A stretch of DNA of 64,000 nt from Mycobacterium sp. E183 (GTDB lineage: Bacteria > Actinomycetota > Actinomycetes > Mycobacteriales > Mycobacteriaceae). A program made the position numbers and the translations under genes. Below, one piece after another: positions 42,495 to 51,028 of the stretch. The notes under the pieces are model-generated. The model did not search any database, was not told the DNA's origin, and was given only the letters and a program-made list of their open reading frames with translations. The DNA is taken from the NCBI RefSeq assembly GCF_001667735.1, contig NZ_LZJN01000163.1, positions 34,390 to 98,389 on the forward strand. Reading direction: 5' to 3'. Within the stretch, counting starts at the first letter, position 1. Each line of letters starts with the position of its first letter.

Positions 42495-43391
42495 TCAGCC
42501 CGATGACGCCGGGACCGGATCCGCCGTCGGCGCGACGACCTGAGGCTCCGGCCTCAGGTGGCGCCACCAGCAGACGATGTACAGCAGCATCGCCGTCACC
42601 AACGCGACGATCACCCACAGCACGATGGTCACGTCGATCCACGCCCCGAACGGGGGTAGGCCGGGAAGCGCGTTGCGCAGGGGCACCACCGCGAAGAGCA
42701 TCGCGGCGTACCACGTCGTCATCGGGGGCTGGAACTTGCGCCGGTTGCGCAGCGTCTGGACCGCGACGACAACGGCGAGGCCGGCGATCGCGATGAGCAC
42801 GCCGCAAATGACCATCCCGAACACCGCGGTGCTCAGCGCGCGCCGCACGTGCATGCGGTACGCCTCCTGGCCCGGGATCTTGCTCATGGAGACCTTGAAG
42901 CCCGACAAATGGTCGATGAGTCGCACCGGGATGAGTGTGGGCGGCTTCGTCGTATCGCCCCCGGGGAAGAGCTGCACCTCGATCGGACCCGACGTGTAGC
43001 TGTCGAACGGCCAGCGCTCCACGTGACCCGCGATGGTCAGCGGGAGCGGGAAGACGCCGGGAAGCATGCCCGGCGAATAGTCCTTGCGACTGGGCTGGGC
43101 CGAAGATCGAACGCGCAGCACGAGATCTTCCTTGAGGCGGTGGGTGACCGGGTCCAGCAGCGCGGGCCCCGGCGCGACGGCCACGTTGGCGACGACGGCG
43201 CTGTAGTTGGACTGCATCTCCTCCACGGTCAAGGTGGCCATGCTCTGGGCGGCCGTCTCCGGATTGTCGCTCAGGGTGCCGGGGGCGGACCCTTCGACGG
43301 TGTCCTTGTAGAGGCCCACCAACGCTATGTATGTCCCGAGAATGAGCACGATGACGCCCACCGTGGCGAGTCTTGTGACCGCCGATCGCAT
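42495..43391 (-). CDS. DUF4436 membrane protein, paralogue 3
   Basis: A 298-residue member of the family, more diverged outside the core. It keeps TLTVEEMQSNYSAVVANVAV, YSPGMLPGVFPLPLTIAGHV, RRKFQPPMTTWYAAMLFAVV and PFGAWIDVTIVLWVIVALVT. The extracytoplasmic linker is longer than in paralogues 1 and 2. It is separated from paralogue 2 by 45 bp and from paralogue 4 by 132 bp, all on the reverse strand. Confidence 0.85.
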   Translation of the reverse strand: MRSAVTRLATVGVIVLILGTYIALVGLYKDTVEGSAPGTLSDNPETAAQSMATLTVEEMQSNYSAVVANVAVAPGPALLDPVTHRLKEDLVLRVRSSAQPSRKDYSPGMLPGVFPLPLTIAGHVERWPFDSYTSGPIEVQLFPGGDTTKPPTLIPVRLIDHLSGFKVSMSKIPGQEAYRMHVRRALSTAVFGMVICGVLIAIAGLAVVVAVQTLRNRRKFQPPMTTWYAAMLFAVVPLRNALPGLPPFGAWIDVTIVLWVIVALVTAMLLYIVCWWRHLRPEPQVVAPTADPVPASSG

Positions 43392-43523
43392 GCTGCTCCT
43401 ACCCCGTGGAGTGGCTTGTTACCCGAGAGCAATCTAACGGAACCGCCGCGGATCACGCGGCGTTACGGCCGAAGCGGCGGAACTACTCCGCGGTGACGGA
43501 CGTGGCCGGCGCAGGGGCGTCGG

Positions 43524-44411
43524 CTAGGCGGCTTCGGGTCGCAGATGCCGCCACCAGCACGAGATGTAGAGCCCCATCGATATCCCCAACACGACGATCA
43601 CCCACACCACGATCGTGATGTCGATCCAGCTTCCGAATGGCGGCGCGTCGGGCAGAGCATTGCGCAGCGGCATCACCGCGAACAACATCGCCGCATACCA
43701 GGTCGTCATCGGCGGCTGGAATTTACGCCGGTCGCGCGACGTCTGGACGGCGACGAACGCGCCCAGGCCGGCGAGCCCGATCAGGACGCACAGGATGGCG
43801 ACCCCGAAAACCACCGTGCTCGAAGTCCTGGACAGGTCCACCCGGAACGGGCCGGTCGGGTCGGCGTCGTTGACGCGGGTCACGTCGACTTTCCAACCGA
43901 GCAGCCGGTCGACCAGGGTCACCGTCGCGGGCACCGGTGTGTTCTCCGGACCGGACGACAGTTGGGCGACGACGGGCCCCGAGTGGTATTCGTCGAGCGG
44001 CCAGTCCGCGACCTCGCCGGTGAGGACGAGCGACACCCGAAACACGGTGGGCAGCGTGCCTTTCGGCCACGTTTGCCTGCTGCTCGTCGCGGTCGAGGCG
44101 GCGAAGATGTGGAGGTCGTCCTTGAGGGTGTGGGTGCGGGGGTCCAGCAGCCCGGGGCCAGGCTGCACGGTGATGTTGGCGATCAGAACGCTGTTGTGCG
44201 ACTGGATCTCTTCGACGTCGTTCGTCAACATCGTCCCGTCTCCCGCCTGCGTACCCTGCACCACGACATGGGGATGACCCATGCCGCTGTCGACGTACAG
44301 CGCGATCGAACCGATGTAGGCGCCGATCAGGAGCACGACACCCAAGGCGGCCAGCCTCAGGCGGCGGCTACTCCACGGTGACGGACTTGGCGAGGTTGCG
44401 GGGTTTGTCAA
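43524..44411 (-). CDS. DUF4436 membrane protein, paralogue 4
   Basis: The most diverged of the four (about 295 residues), directly downstream of glmS and so the positional match to Rv3435c. It has LAALGVVLLIGAYIGSIALY, EEIQSHNSVLIANITVQPGP, RRKFQPPMTTWYAAMLFAVM and PFGSWIDITIVVWVIVVLGI. Only TTG starts are available (44411 or 44435); both overlap the glmS 3' end in another frame, which implies coupling. Confidence 0.8.
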   Translation of the reverse strand: MTNPATSPSPSPWSSRRLRLAALGVVLLIGAYIGSIALYVDSGMGHPHVVVQGTQAGDGTMLTNDVEEIQSHNSVLIANITVQPGPGLLDPRTHTLKDDLHIFAASTATSSRQTWPKGTLPTVFRVSLVLTGEVADWPLDEYHSGPVVAQLSSGPENTPVPATVTLVDRLLGWKVDVTRVNDADPTGPFRVDLSRTSSTVVFGVAILCVLIGLAGLGAFVAVQTSRDRRKFQPPMTTWYAAMLFAVMPLRNALPDAPPFGSWIDITIVVWVIVVLGISMGLYISCWWRHLRPEAA

Positions 44412-46233
44412 CGTCGTAACCTCGGGCCTGGGCAACTGACGCGGCGAACACCTGAAGCGGGATGGTCGACAGCAGCGGCTGCAAAAGGGTTGAGACCGAT
44501 GGGATTTCGATCAGGTGGTCCGCGTAGGGCCGCACGGTGTCGTCACCCTCCTCGGCGATCACGATGGTGATCGCCCCGCGCGCCTGGATCTCCCGGATGT
44601 TGGACAGCAGCTTGGCGTGCAGCGTGGCCTGGCCCTTTGGCGAGGGCATGACGACGATGACGGGAAGGTCGTCCTCGATCAGCGCGATCGGGCCGTGTTT
44701 GAGCTCGCCGGCGGCGAACCCCTCGGCGTGCATGTAGGCCAGTTCCTTGAGCTTGAGCGCGCCTTCCAACGCCACCGGGTAGCCCACGTGGCGGCCCAGG
44801 AACAGCACGGTCGAGGACTGGGCGAACCGATGCGCAAGCGCGGCCACCGGCTCGATCATCGCAAGCACCCGCGCGACCAGGTCCGGCATGGCCTCCAGCT
44901 CCCGGTACTCCCGCTCGACCTCGTCGGGGTACTTGGTGCCGCGGGCCTGCGCCAGCGCCAGGCCCACCAGGTAATTGGCGGCGATCTGCGCCAGGAATGT
45001 CTTGGTGGAGGCGACGCCGATCTCGGGCCCGGCGCGGGTGTAAAGCACGGCGTCGCATTCGCGGGGGATCTGCGAGCCGTTGGTGTTGCAGATGGCCAGC
45101 ACCTTGGCCTTCTGCTCCTTCGCGTGCCGGACGGCCTCCAGGGTGTCGGCGGTCTCCCCGGACTGCGAGATCGCGACCACCAGGGTGCTGCGGTCCAGCA
45201 CCGGGTCGCGGTAGCGGAATTCGCTGGCCAGCTCCACTTCCACGGGCAGCCGGGTCCAGTGCTCGATGGCGTACTTCGCGAGCAGCCCGGAGTGATACGC
45301 GGTGCCACACGCCACGACGAACACCTTGTCGATCTCGCGCAGTTCCTGGTCGGAGAGCCGCTGCTCGTCGAGCACCACCCGCCCGTCGATGAAGTGCCCG
45401 AGCAGGGTGTCGGCCACCGCGGCGGGCTGCTCGGCGATCTCCTTGAGCATGAAGTACTCGTAGCCGCCCTTTTCCGCGGCGGCCAGGTCCCAGTCGATGT
45501 GGAATTCGCGGTACTCGACGTCGGCGTTGCCGTCGAAGTCGGTGATGCGGTAGCCGTCCGCGGTGATCACCACGGCCTGGTCCTGCCCGAGCTCGATGGC
45601 GTTGCGGGTGTGCGGGATGAACGCCGCGACGTCGGAGCCGACGAACATCTCGCCGTCGCCGATCCCGATGACCAGGGGGGTGGAGCGACGGGCGGCCACG
45701 ATGGTGCCGGGCTCGTCGGCGTTGGTGAACACCAGCGTGAAGTGGCCCTCCAGCCGGCGCAGCACGGCCAGCACCGAGGCCGCGAAGTCGCCGGCGGTCG
45801 GCCCGTGCCGGTAGGCCTGCGCCACCAGGTGCACCGCCACCTCGGTGTCGGTGTCGCTGGTGAACTCCACGCCGTAGGCCTCGAGCTCGTGGCGCAGGCC
45901 AGGGTAGTTCTCGATGATGCCGTTGTGGACGACGGCGATCTTGCCGGCGGCGTCGCGGTGGGGGTGCGCGTTGCGGTCGGTCGGGCGCCCGTGGGTGGCC
46001 CAGCGGGTGTGACCCAGGCCGGTGGTGCCGCCCATCGACTCCGGCGGCATCTGCGCGACCGCGTCCTCCAGGTTGGCGAGCCGGCCGGCGCGGCGGCACA
46101 CGGTGAGCGTTCCCGCGCCGTTGACCAGTGCGATGCCCGACGAGTCGTAGCCGCGATACTCCATCCGGCGCAGCGCATCCATGACGACCTGGCAGGCAGG
46201 CTGCTGCCCGACGTAGCCGACGATTCCGCACAT
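44368..46233 (-). CDS. glmS: Glucosamine-6-phosphate synthase (isomerising)
   Basis: A 621-residue GlmS making glucosamine-6-phosphate from fructose-6-phosphate and glutamine, the entry to UDP-GlcNAc. The N-terminal nucleophile Cys2 is in MCGIVGYVGQQ, with TGLGHTRWATHG and the glutaminase domain to about residue 240. Two SIS sugar-binding domains follow (AISQSGETADTLEAVRHAKE; RHVGYPVALEGALKLKELAY). The C-terminal tail DVDKPRNLAKSVTVE is diagnostic. ATG 46233 is set by Cys2. glmM, the next enzyme of the pathway, lies 5 kb away. Confidence 0.96.
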   Translation of the reverse strand: MCGIVGYVGQQPACQVVMDALRRMEYRGYDSSGIALVNGAGTLTVCRRAGRLANLEDAVAQMPPESMGGTTGLGHTRWATHGRPTDRNAHPHRDAAGKIAVVHNGIIENYPGLRHELEAYGVEFTSDTDTEVAVHLVAQAYRHGPTAGDFAASVLAVLRRLEGHFTLVFTNADEPGTIVAARRSTPLVIGIGDGEMFVGSDVAAFIPHTRNAIELGQDQAVVITADGYRITDFDGNADVEYREFHIDWDLAAAEKGGYEYFMLKEIAEQPAAVADTLLGHFIDGRVVLDEQRLSDQELREIDKVFVVACGTAYHSGLLAKYAIEHWTRLPVEVELASEFRYRDPVLDRSTLVVAISQSGETADTLEAVRHAKEQKAKVLAICNTNGSQIPRECDAVLYTRAGPEIGVASTKTFLAQIAANYLVGLALAQARGTKYPDEVEREYRELEAMPDLVARVLAMIEPVAALAHRFAQSSTVLFLGRHVGYPVALEGALKLKELAYMHAEGFAAGELKHGPIALIEDDLPVIVVMPSPKGQATLHAKLLSNIREIQARGAITIVIAEEGDDTVRPYADHLIEIPSVSTLLQPLLSTIPLQVFAASVAQARGYDVDKPRNLAKSVTVE

Positions 46234-46317
46234 TCGAACCAGGGTAGTGCAGGCGCACCCCCAACCCCGCACGCCGAGGCTATGGTTAGGCCGCCCACCT
46301 GCGCAGGAAGGTTTGTT

Positions 46318-46719
46318 GTGACCGACCCGTACCGTCAGTTCTCCGTCCGGCTCATCGAGCACATCGGCGCAGTCATCTTCTGGCAGCAGCGCAGCTACGC
46401 CGTCACGGGCACCCTCGAGCAGTGCGAGCGGGCATACCGGTCCGCGCAGACGCAAAACCTGCTGGCCGGCTGGTGGAGCCTGCTCTCGCTGCTGGTGTTG
46501 AACTGGGTCGCGCTGGTCTCCAACTGGAACGCGATGCGGCAGGTTCGCAAGTTGGCCGCGCTGCCACCCGGCGCCGCCCACGTCCCCGCCCCGCCCCCGG
46601 CCGCCGGTCCGCCGCCGGGCTGGTACGGCGACCCGTCGGGGCCCGGGCACCGGTATTGGGACGGAGTCAGGTGGACACCGTGGACCAATCCACCCGGGTT
46701 TCCGGCCCAGGGCCGCTGA
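46318..46719 (+). CDS. Membrane protein with C-terminal DUF2510 domain, Rv3437-like
   Basis: A 133-residue protein. A central hydrophobic segment (LLAGWWSLLSLLVLNWVALV) anchors it in the membrane. A Pro/Ala linker leads to a DUF2510 motif PGWYGDPSGPGHRYWDGVRW at the C terminus. GTG 46318 has AGGAAGG 6 bases upstream; ATG 46282 is a weaker alternative. It is divergent from glmS. Function unknown. Confidence 0.82.
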   Translation: MTDPYRQFSVRLIEHIGAVIFWQQRSYAVTGTLEQCERAYRSAQTQNLLAGWWSLLSLLVLNWVALVSNWNAMRQVRKLAALPPGAAHVPAPPPAAGPPPGWYGDPSGPGHRYWDGVRWTPWTNPPGFPAQGR

Positions 46720-47140
46720 CCATCCCCTTTACATCGTCTTCATAAACGATAGAAACGCTTTTCACCTGATGTATTTGTGGCGTTTTCGTTTGCGTCATCG
46801 CTGAACCAATCTGCCTACTTAGAATTCTGGAATCGGCTACAACCGGCAACCGTCGGAGCCACCAGAAAGGACAGCTCGTTGACGCCCGCCTGATCACTAC
46901 CGCCTGGCGAGCCATGCGGCTCAACAGTGTAAATGCGCAGAGCGCGACCATATCTTCGTAGCAATAGAACCTTTATGCAGACATCAATGATGATAGTCCA
47001 GCTACCCGGAAACTGCGTTAGACGGCCGACTAATTATTTGGCTTAAAAATAACTGCCCAGATAATGCGTAAGCCGCCGGATAGCTAACCGTTAGTAAATG
47101 TTAATCCGAAATTCCGCACCGCTTCTTTTAGGAGAGAATC
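46720..47140. other. AT-rich intergenic region (421 bp) upstream of a tiny basic protein
   Basis: The base composition falls well below the surrounding GC level, with runs such as TTTACATCGTCTTCATAAAC and CTAATTATTTGGCTTAAAA. There is a weak hairpin TTATTT...AAATAA at 47034-47052 and no credible ORF. It ends with TAGGAGAG before ATG 47141. It may hold promoters, a long regulated leader, an unannotated small RNA, or the edge of an old insertion. Confidence 0.6.
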
Positions 47141-47374
47141 ATGACCGCTGTTCTGTTCGACGATGTGATGACCGAGCTGCCCGTGCCCAGCCTGACGCTC
47201 GCGCCGGCGCGCGCCCCCAAGCCCGCCCCCAAGCCCGCGCCCCGGCGGCGTCATCGCGAGCCGATCGCCAGTGGCGACCCGATGGTCGACACGGCCGCGA
47301 AGTTACTGAGCTTCCCGCTGCGCCACATGTATGCGGCGCTGTGGCGGGTGGGCGTCATCGAGGTCATGGCCTGA
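47141..47374 (+). CDS. Small basic protein, unknown function (77 aa)
   Basis: A 77-residue protein with a strong ribosome-binding site (AGGAGAG, 5 bases before ATG). A Pro/Lys/Ala-rich segment (APARAPKPAPKPAPRRRHRE) follows an acidic N terminus. The C-terminal 30 residues form a hydrophobic helix-like stretch (DTAAKLLSFPLRHMYAALWR). It follows the AT-rich leader and precedes the Rv3438-like gene by 23 bp. I do not recognise the family. Confidence 0.7.
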   Translation: MTAVLFDDVMTELPVPSLTLAPARAPKPAPKPAPRRRHREPIASGDPMVDTAAKLLSFPLRHMYAALWRVGVIEVMA

Positions 47375-47385
47375 CCGGGATGCGC

Positions 47386-47391
47386 TAACGT
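47386..47391 (+). promoter_or_regulatory. Putative -10 of a leaderless transcript
   Basis: TAACGT ends 6 bases before the GTG at 47398 with no ribosome-binding site between. The Rv3438-like gene is therefore probably leaderless. Confidence 0.5.
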
Positions 47392-47397
47392 CGACGC

Positions 47398-48237
47398 GTG
47401 GCCCGCACCCGCAAGCTGTTCGCAGCGCTCAACCGCCGTGGTCCGCATCGGGTTTTGCGGGGTGACCTGGCGTTCGCCGGGCTCCCCGGGGTGGTCTACA
47501 CCCCGGAGGCGGGGCTGGGTCTGCCCGGCGTCGCGTTCGGGCACGACTGGCTGACCAAGGCCGGCCGCTATGCGGGTCTGCTCGAACACCTGGCGTCCTG
47601 GGGCATCGTGGCCGGCGCTCCCGACACCGAGCGCGGCCTGGCCCCTTCCGTCCTGAACTTCGCCTTCGACCTCGGCACCGCGCTGGACATCGTCTCTGGG
47701 GTGCGGCTCGGGCCGGGCAAGATCAGCGTGAATCCGGCCAAGCTCGGCGTGGTCGGACACGGTTTCGGCGGCTCGGCGGCGGTGTTCGCCGCGGCCGGCA
47801 TGCCGAACAAGCCGGCCGCCGCGGCGGCGTTGTTTCCCGCGGTCACCAGCCCCCCGGCCGAGGCACCGGCGGCGACGCTCAAGCTGCCGGGGTTGATCCT
47901 GACCGCGCCGGGCGATCCGAAGTCGCTGACGTCGAACGCGCTGTCGCTGTCCCGGGCGTGGGACGCGGCCACGCTGCGGGTCGTCAGCAAGGCCCAGCCC
48001 GGCGGCCTGGTGGAGGGCCGACGGCTAACAAAGGTGTTCGGCCTGGCCAGCCCGCACCGGCGCACGCAGCGGACGGTGCGCGCGCTGCTCACCGGCTACC
48101 TGCTCTACACGCTGGGCGGCGACAAGACCTACCGCGATTTCGCCGATCCCGACGTGGCGCTGCCCAAGACGGAACCGCTGGATGCCGAGGCCGCCCCCGT
48201 CGCGCTCGAGGAGAAGATCGTCGCGCTGTTGAAGTGA
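47398..48237 (+). CDS. Alpha/beta hydrolase-fold protein lacking the nucleophile serine, Rv3438-like
   Basis: A 279-residue protein with the dienelactone hydrolase/chlorophyllase-like fold: GVAFGHDWLTKAGRYAGLLE, LASWGIVAGAPDTERG, PGLILTAPGDPKSLTSNALS. The nucleophile elbow reads GVVGHGFGGSAAV, with glycine where serine is expected in G-x-S-x-G, so classical esterase activity is unlikely unless the neighbouring Ser substitutes. It has the size and position of Rv3438. GTG 47398 fits a leaderless start. Confidence 0.8.
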   Translation: MARTRKLFAALNRRGPHRVLRGDLAFAGLPGVVYTPEAGLGLPGVAFGHDWLTKAGRYAGLLEHLASWGIVAGAPDTERGLAPSVLNFAFDLGTALDIVSGVRLGPGKISVNPAKLGVVGHGFGGSAAVFAAAGMPNKPAAAAALFPAVTSPPAEAPAATLKLPGLILTAPGDPKSLTSNALSLSRAWDAATLRVVSKAQPGGLVEGRRLTKVFGLASPHRRTQRTVRALLTGYLLYTLGGDKTYRDFADPDVALPKTEPLDAEAAPVALEEKIVALLK

Positions 48238-48262
48238 CGCGGCAACGGGGTAATTGCCCACT

Positions 48263-48613
48263 GTGTCGACCGTGCGCGCGCTCTACGAACGCTGGATCAC
48301 CGAGCTCTGGGCGGGCCGGCCCGTCGCGTCCGAGATCGTGATGGTCGACTTCGTGGGTCACTGGCCCGGCCGGGACGTCCACGGTCCCGAGGAGCTTGCG
48401 CGGGTCGTCGACGAGACCCGAAACATGATGGCCGACTTGACCTTTGCCATCCAACTGGGACCCTTCGCCGAGGGCGACCTCGTGGCGGGTCGCTGGGTCG
48501 GCACGGGCCGCGGGCCCGACGGACCGGTGTCCTTCACCGGCAACGACATCCTGCGGCTGTCGGCAGACGGTCGACGGTTCGCGGAGTACTGGACGGGCAA
48601 CTCGGCCGGCTGA
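48263..48613 (+). CDS. SnoaL-like/NTF2-fold protein
   Basis: A 116-residue protein with the SnoaL pattern: N-terminal helix VRALYERWITELWAGRPVAS, strand DFVGHWPGRDVHGPEEL, then FAEGDLVAGRWVGTGRG and GNDILRLSADGRRFAEYWTG. GTG 48263 is chosen; TTG 48254 is in frame. It lies 48 bp before the LLM flavoprotein gene on the same strand and may be cotranscribed with it. No substrate can be named. Confidence 0.75.
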   Translation: MSTVRALYERWITELWAGRPVASEIVMVDFVGHWPGRDVHGPEELARVVDETRNMMADLTFAIQLGPFAEGDLVAGRWVGTGRGPDGPVSFTGNDILRLSADGRRFAEYWTGNSAG

Positions 48614-48661
48614 ACTCCGAGCGGCCGCGGCGCCGGGGTGCCGTCGTGGTATCTGTCGTTG

Positions 48662-49705
48662 ATGCGAATCGGGATCGCCCTGGATTATTCGGGCGGCTTT
48701 CACCAGGCCGTGGACCGCGTGGTGGAGCTCGAGAAGGCCGGCATCGACATCGCCGTGGTGGCCGAGGCGTACGCCTTCGACGCCGTCAGCCAGCTCGGGT
48801 ACCTGGCGGCCAAGACGAACACCGTCGAGTTGGCCTCGGGGGTGTTCCCCATCTACATCCGCACCCCCTCGCTGCTGGCGATGACGGCCGCGGGGCTGGA
48901 TTTCGTGTCCGACGGGCGCTTCCGGCTGGGGATCGGCACGTCGGGGCCGCAGGTGATCGAGGGCTTTCACGGCGTCGAGTTCGACGCGCCGCTGGGCCGC
49001 ACCCGCGAGATCGTGGAGATCTGCCGCAAGGTGTGGCGGCGGGAACGCCTGCAGCACAACGGCAAGCACTACCAGATCCCGCTGCCGCCCGACCGCGGGA
49101 CGGGGCTGGGCAAATCGCTGCAGCTCATCAATCATCCCGTGCGCGAACGCATTCCGATCACGATCGCCGCGCTGGGCCCGAAGAACGTCGAGCTGACCGC
49201 CGAGATCGCCGAAGGCTGGCAGCCGGTCTTCTACCTGCCGGACAAGGCCGCGTCGGTGTGGGGGGACGCGCTGGCGGCCGGGGCCGCCAAGCGCGATCCC
49301 GCGCTGGGGCCGCTGGACGTCATGGTGCACGCGTCGGTGGCGATAGGCGAGGACGTGGACGAGCGGCTGGCGTGGGTCAAGCCGCAGCTGGGCCTCTACC
49401 TCGGCGGGATGGGCGCCAAGGGCCGCAATTTCTATCACGCCCTGGCGACGCGCTACGGGTTCGGCGAGGTCGCCGACCGCATCCAGGAGCTGTACCTGTC
49501 CGGCCGCAAAAAGGAGGCCATCGACGCGGTGCCGGACGAGCTGGTGCGCGGCATGTCGCTGGTCGGCCCGCGCGGTTACGTCACCGAGCGCCTGGCCGCC
49601 TTCGCCGAGGCCGGTGTGACGACGCTGCTGCTCAGCCCGCTGGCCACCGACCGCGCCGAATCCGTGCGCTTCGTCGAGGACGTGCTGCAAATCCGCCCGG
49701 CCTGA
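48662..49705 (+). CDS. LLM-class F420/flavin-dependent oxidoreductase
   Basis: A 347-residue luciferase-like monooxygenase-fold enzyme. Features are MRIGIALDYSGGFHQAVDRV, AVVAEAYAFDAVSQLGYLAA, the cofactor-binding FRLGIGTSGPQVIEGFHGV and ITIAALGPKNVELTAEIAEG. It resembles Rv3520c and similar mycobacterial enzymes that use F420 for hydride transfer on unknown lipid or steroid-related substrates. ATG 48662 gives the expected N terminus; the upstream open frame is unused. Confidence 0.85.
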   Translation: MRIGIALDYSGGFHQAVDRVVELEKAGIDIAVVAEAYAFDAVSQLGYLAAKTNTVELASGVFPIYIRTPSLLAMTAAGLDFVSDGRFRLGIGTSGPQVIEGFHGVEFDAPLGRTREIVEICRKVWRRERLQHNGKHYQIPLPPDRGTGLGKSLQLINHPVRERIPITIAALGPKNVELTAEIAEGWQPVFYLPDKAASVWGDALAAGAAKRDPALGPLDVMVHASVAIGEDVDERLAWVKPQLGLYLGGMGAKGRNFYHALATRYGFGEVADRIQELYLSGRKKEAIDAVPDELVRGMSLVGPRGYVTERLAAFAEAGVTTLLLSPLATDRAESVRFVEDVLQIRPA

Positions 49706-49709
49706 GCCA

Positions 49710-51026
49710 TCACTGCCCCGCCTGCGGCAGCTGGTCCGCGGCGACCTCGCAGGGCGTCTTCCCATCGGTCGCCGGCGGCACGGGCCCGCCCGCCGCGGGC
49801 GGGGCAACCGGTGGCGGTGGGTTGGCCGGCGCTTCGACGGGTGGCGCCGGCGTATCCGCCGGCTGCGGCGCCGCCCGCGGCTGAGCCGCCACGTCGGGCT
49901 CGGATCCTCCGGTGTCCGCGGCGTTTTCGCTGTCCTCGGTCCTGATGGGCTCGTCGTCCTCGTCGTCGGGCTTGAAGGGGTCCTCGTCGAGGGCGTCGCC
50001 CTCGTCGAAGGGATCGCCAGCGCCCGCCTCGTCGCCGGCCGAGCCGATCAGCCCACCGACCGCGTCGACGATCCTGCCGGCCAACCCCAGCAGACCCGCA
50101 CCACCACCACCGGCGCCACCACCGAGCCCACCGCCCAGATCGCCCGCCGGCATGACGCCCGCGTCGCCGAGCGCGGATCCCCAATCAGGTTGCGGCGCGG
50201 CGGGAACCGGAGCCGGCGCGAGCGTGGCCGCCGTCGGCGCCGGATCCGGCGGCGGGCTCGGGATCGCGGCCGCGGGCACCACCGCGACGGGCGCGACGGC
50301 GGGCGGCGCCGCCCGCACCGGCTGGTAGCCGGGTCCCAGATCCCCGGGGGTCTCGAAGCGCACCATCGGCGCGGCGGCCATCCGTTCGGTGACCATGTCG
50401 TAGGCGGTGTCGATACCGTCGCGCGTCGACCGCATCGTCGTCAGCCAGTCGTCGCGAATCTCGTTGTCCACGTAGGGCATCACCTGCCCGCGCACCATCT
50501 CCTCGGCGGCGTGCCGGTCCCCCGCCCCGGCCGTGACCGTGGCGGCGGCGGCCAGCCACGCCGGCCGCTGCGACCGGGTGCCGTCGTCGACCGAGATGGC
50601 CGTCGCGACCTTCGAATCGACCAGGTACCACAGGTTGTCGCGCAGCGACTCGCACCGCTGGGCGGCCGCGCGCAGTTCGGTGGCGACCGCCCCGGCGGCG
50701 TCGCAGTGGCGTTCGACAAACCGCACCGCGGCGTCGCCGGCGGGCCCGACCCACGCCGCGGCCAACTCGGCCATCTGGGCGCGCTGCACCCGCAACGCCT
50801 CGGCGACCGTGTCGCCCGCCGCCCGCAGCTCCGCGCAGTCGCGGTCGAGGGCGCGCAGATCGAGGCCGTCTTCGGTGGCATACCAGTCGCGGATCTGCGC
50901 GGGATGCGCCGTCAGGTCGGGATGTTGGTAGCCAAGGGCATGGCAGGCCCGCACGTACAGCTCGGTGTGCTCGACGGCGGGCAGGCCCTCGGCGAGGCGC
51001 CCGGCGACATCCAACCGCTCGGCCAC
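49710..51026 (-). CDS. Ala/Pro-rich protein with WxG motif, Rv3439c-like
   Basis: A 438-residue protein. The N-terminal ~190 residues are helical and include AAAWVGPAGDAAVRFVERHC, a Trp92-x-Gly94 motif in a helix-turn-helix context like WXG100/EspB-type secretion substrates. A Pro/Ala linker (from about 230), a Gly-rich segment, an acidic stretch (EDPFKPDDEDDEPIRTEDSE) and a Pro-rich tail follow. GTG 51026 starts 2 bases after the Rv3440c-like stop. The pair may be type VII substrates; this is inference. Confidence 0.75.
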   Translation of the reverse strand: MAERLDVAGRLAEGLPAVEHTELYVRACHALGYQHPDLTAHPAQIRDWYATEDGLDLRALDRDCAELRAAGDTVAEALRVQRAQMAELAAAWVGPAGDAAVRFVERHCDAAGAVATELRAAAQRCESLRDNLWYLVDSKVATAISVDDGTRSQRPAWLAAAATVTAGAGDRHAAEEMVRGQVMPYVDNEIRDDWLTTMRSTRDGIDTAYDMVTERMAAAPMVRFETPGDLGPGYQPVRAAPPAVAPVAVVPAAAIPSPPPDPAPTAATLAPAPVPAAPQPDWGSALGDAGVMPAGDLGGGLGGGAGGGGAGLLGLAGRIVDAVGGLIGSAGDEAGAGDPFDEGDALDEDPFKPDDEDDEPIRTEDSENAADTGGSEPDVAAQPRAAPQPADTPAPPVEAPANPPPPVAPPAAGGPVPPATDGKTPCEVAADQLPQAGQ

Positions 51027-51028
51027 GC

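Noticed and set aside
44515..46719. 734-codon forward ORF across glmS
   Set aside because: Most of it is antisense to glmS. Only its last 133 codons (from GTG 46318) form a real gene with a ribosome-binding site.
46667..46951. Reverse-strand 94-codon ORF in the AT-rich intergenic region
   Set aside because: It lacks a ribosome-binding site, has no recognisable domain, and overlaps the end of the DUF2510 gene in antisense.
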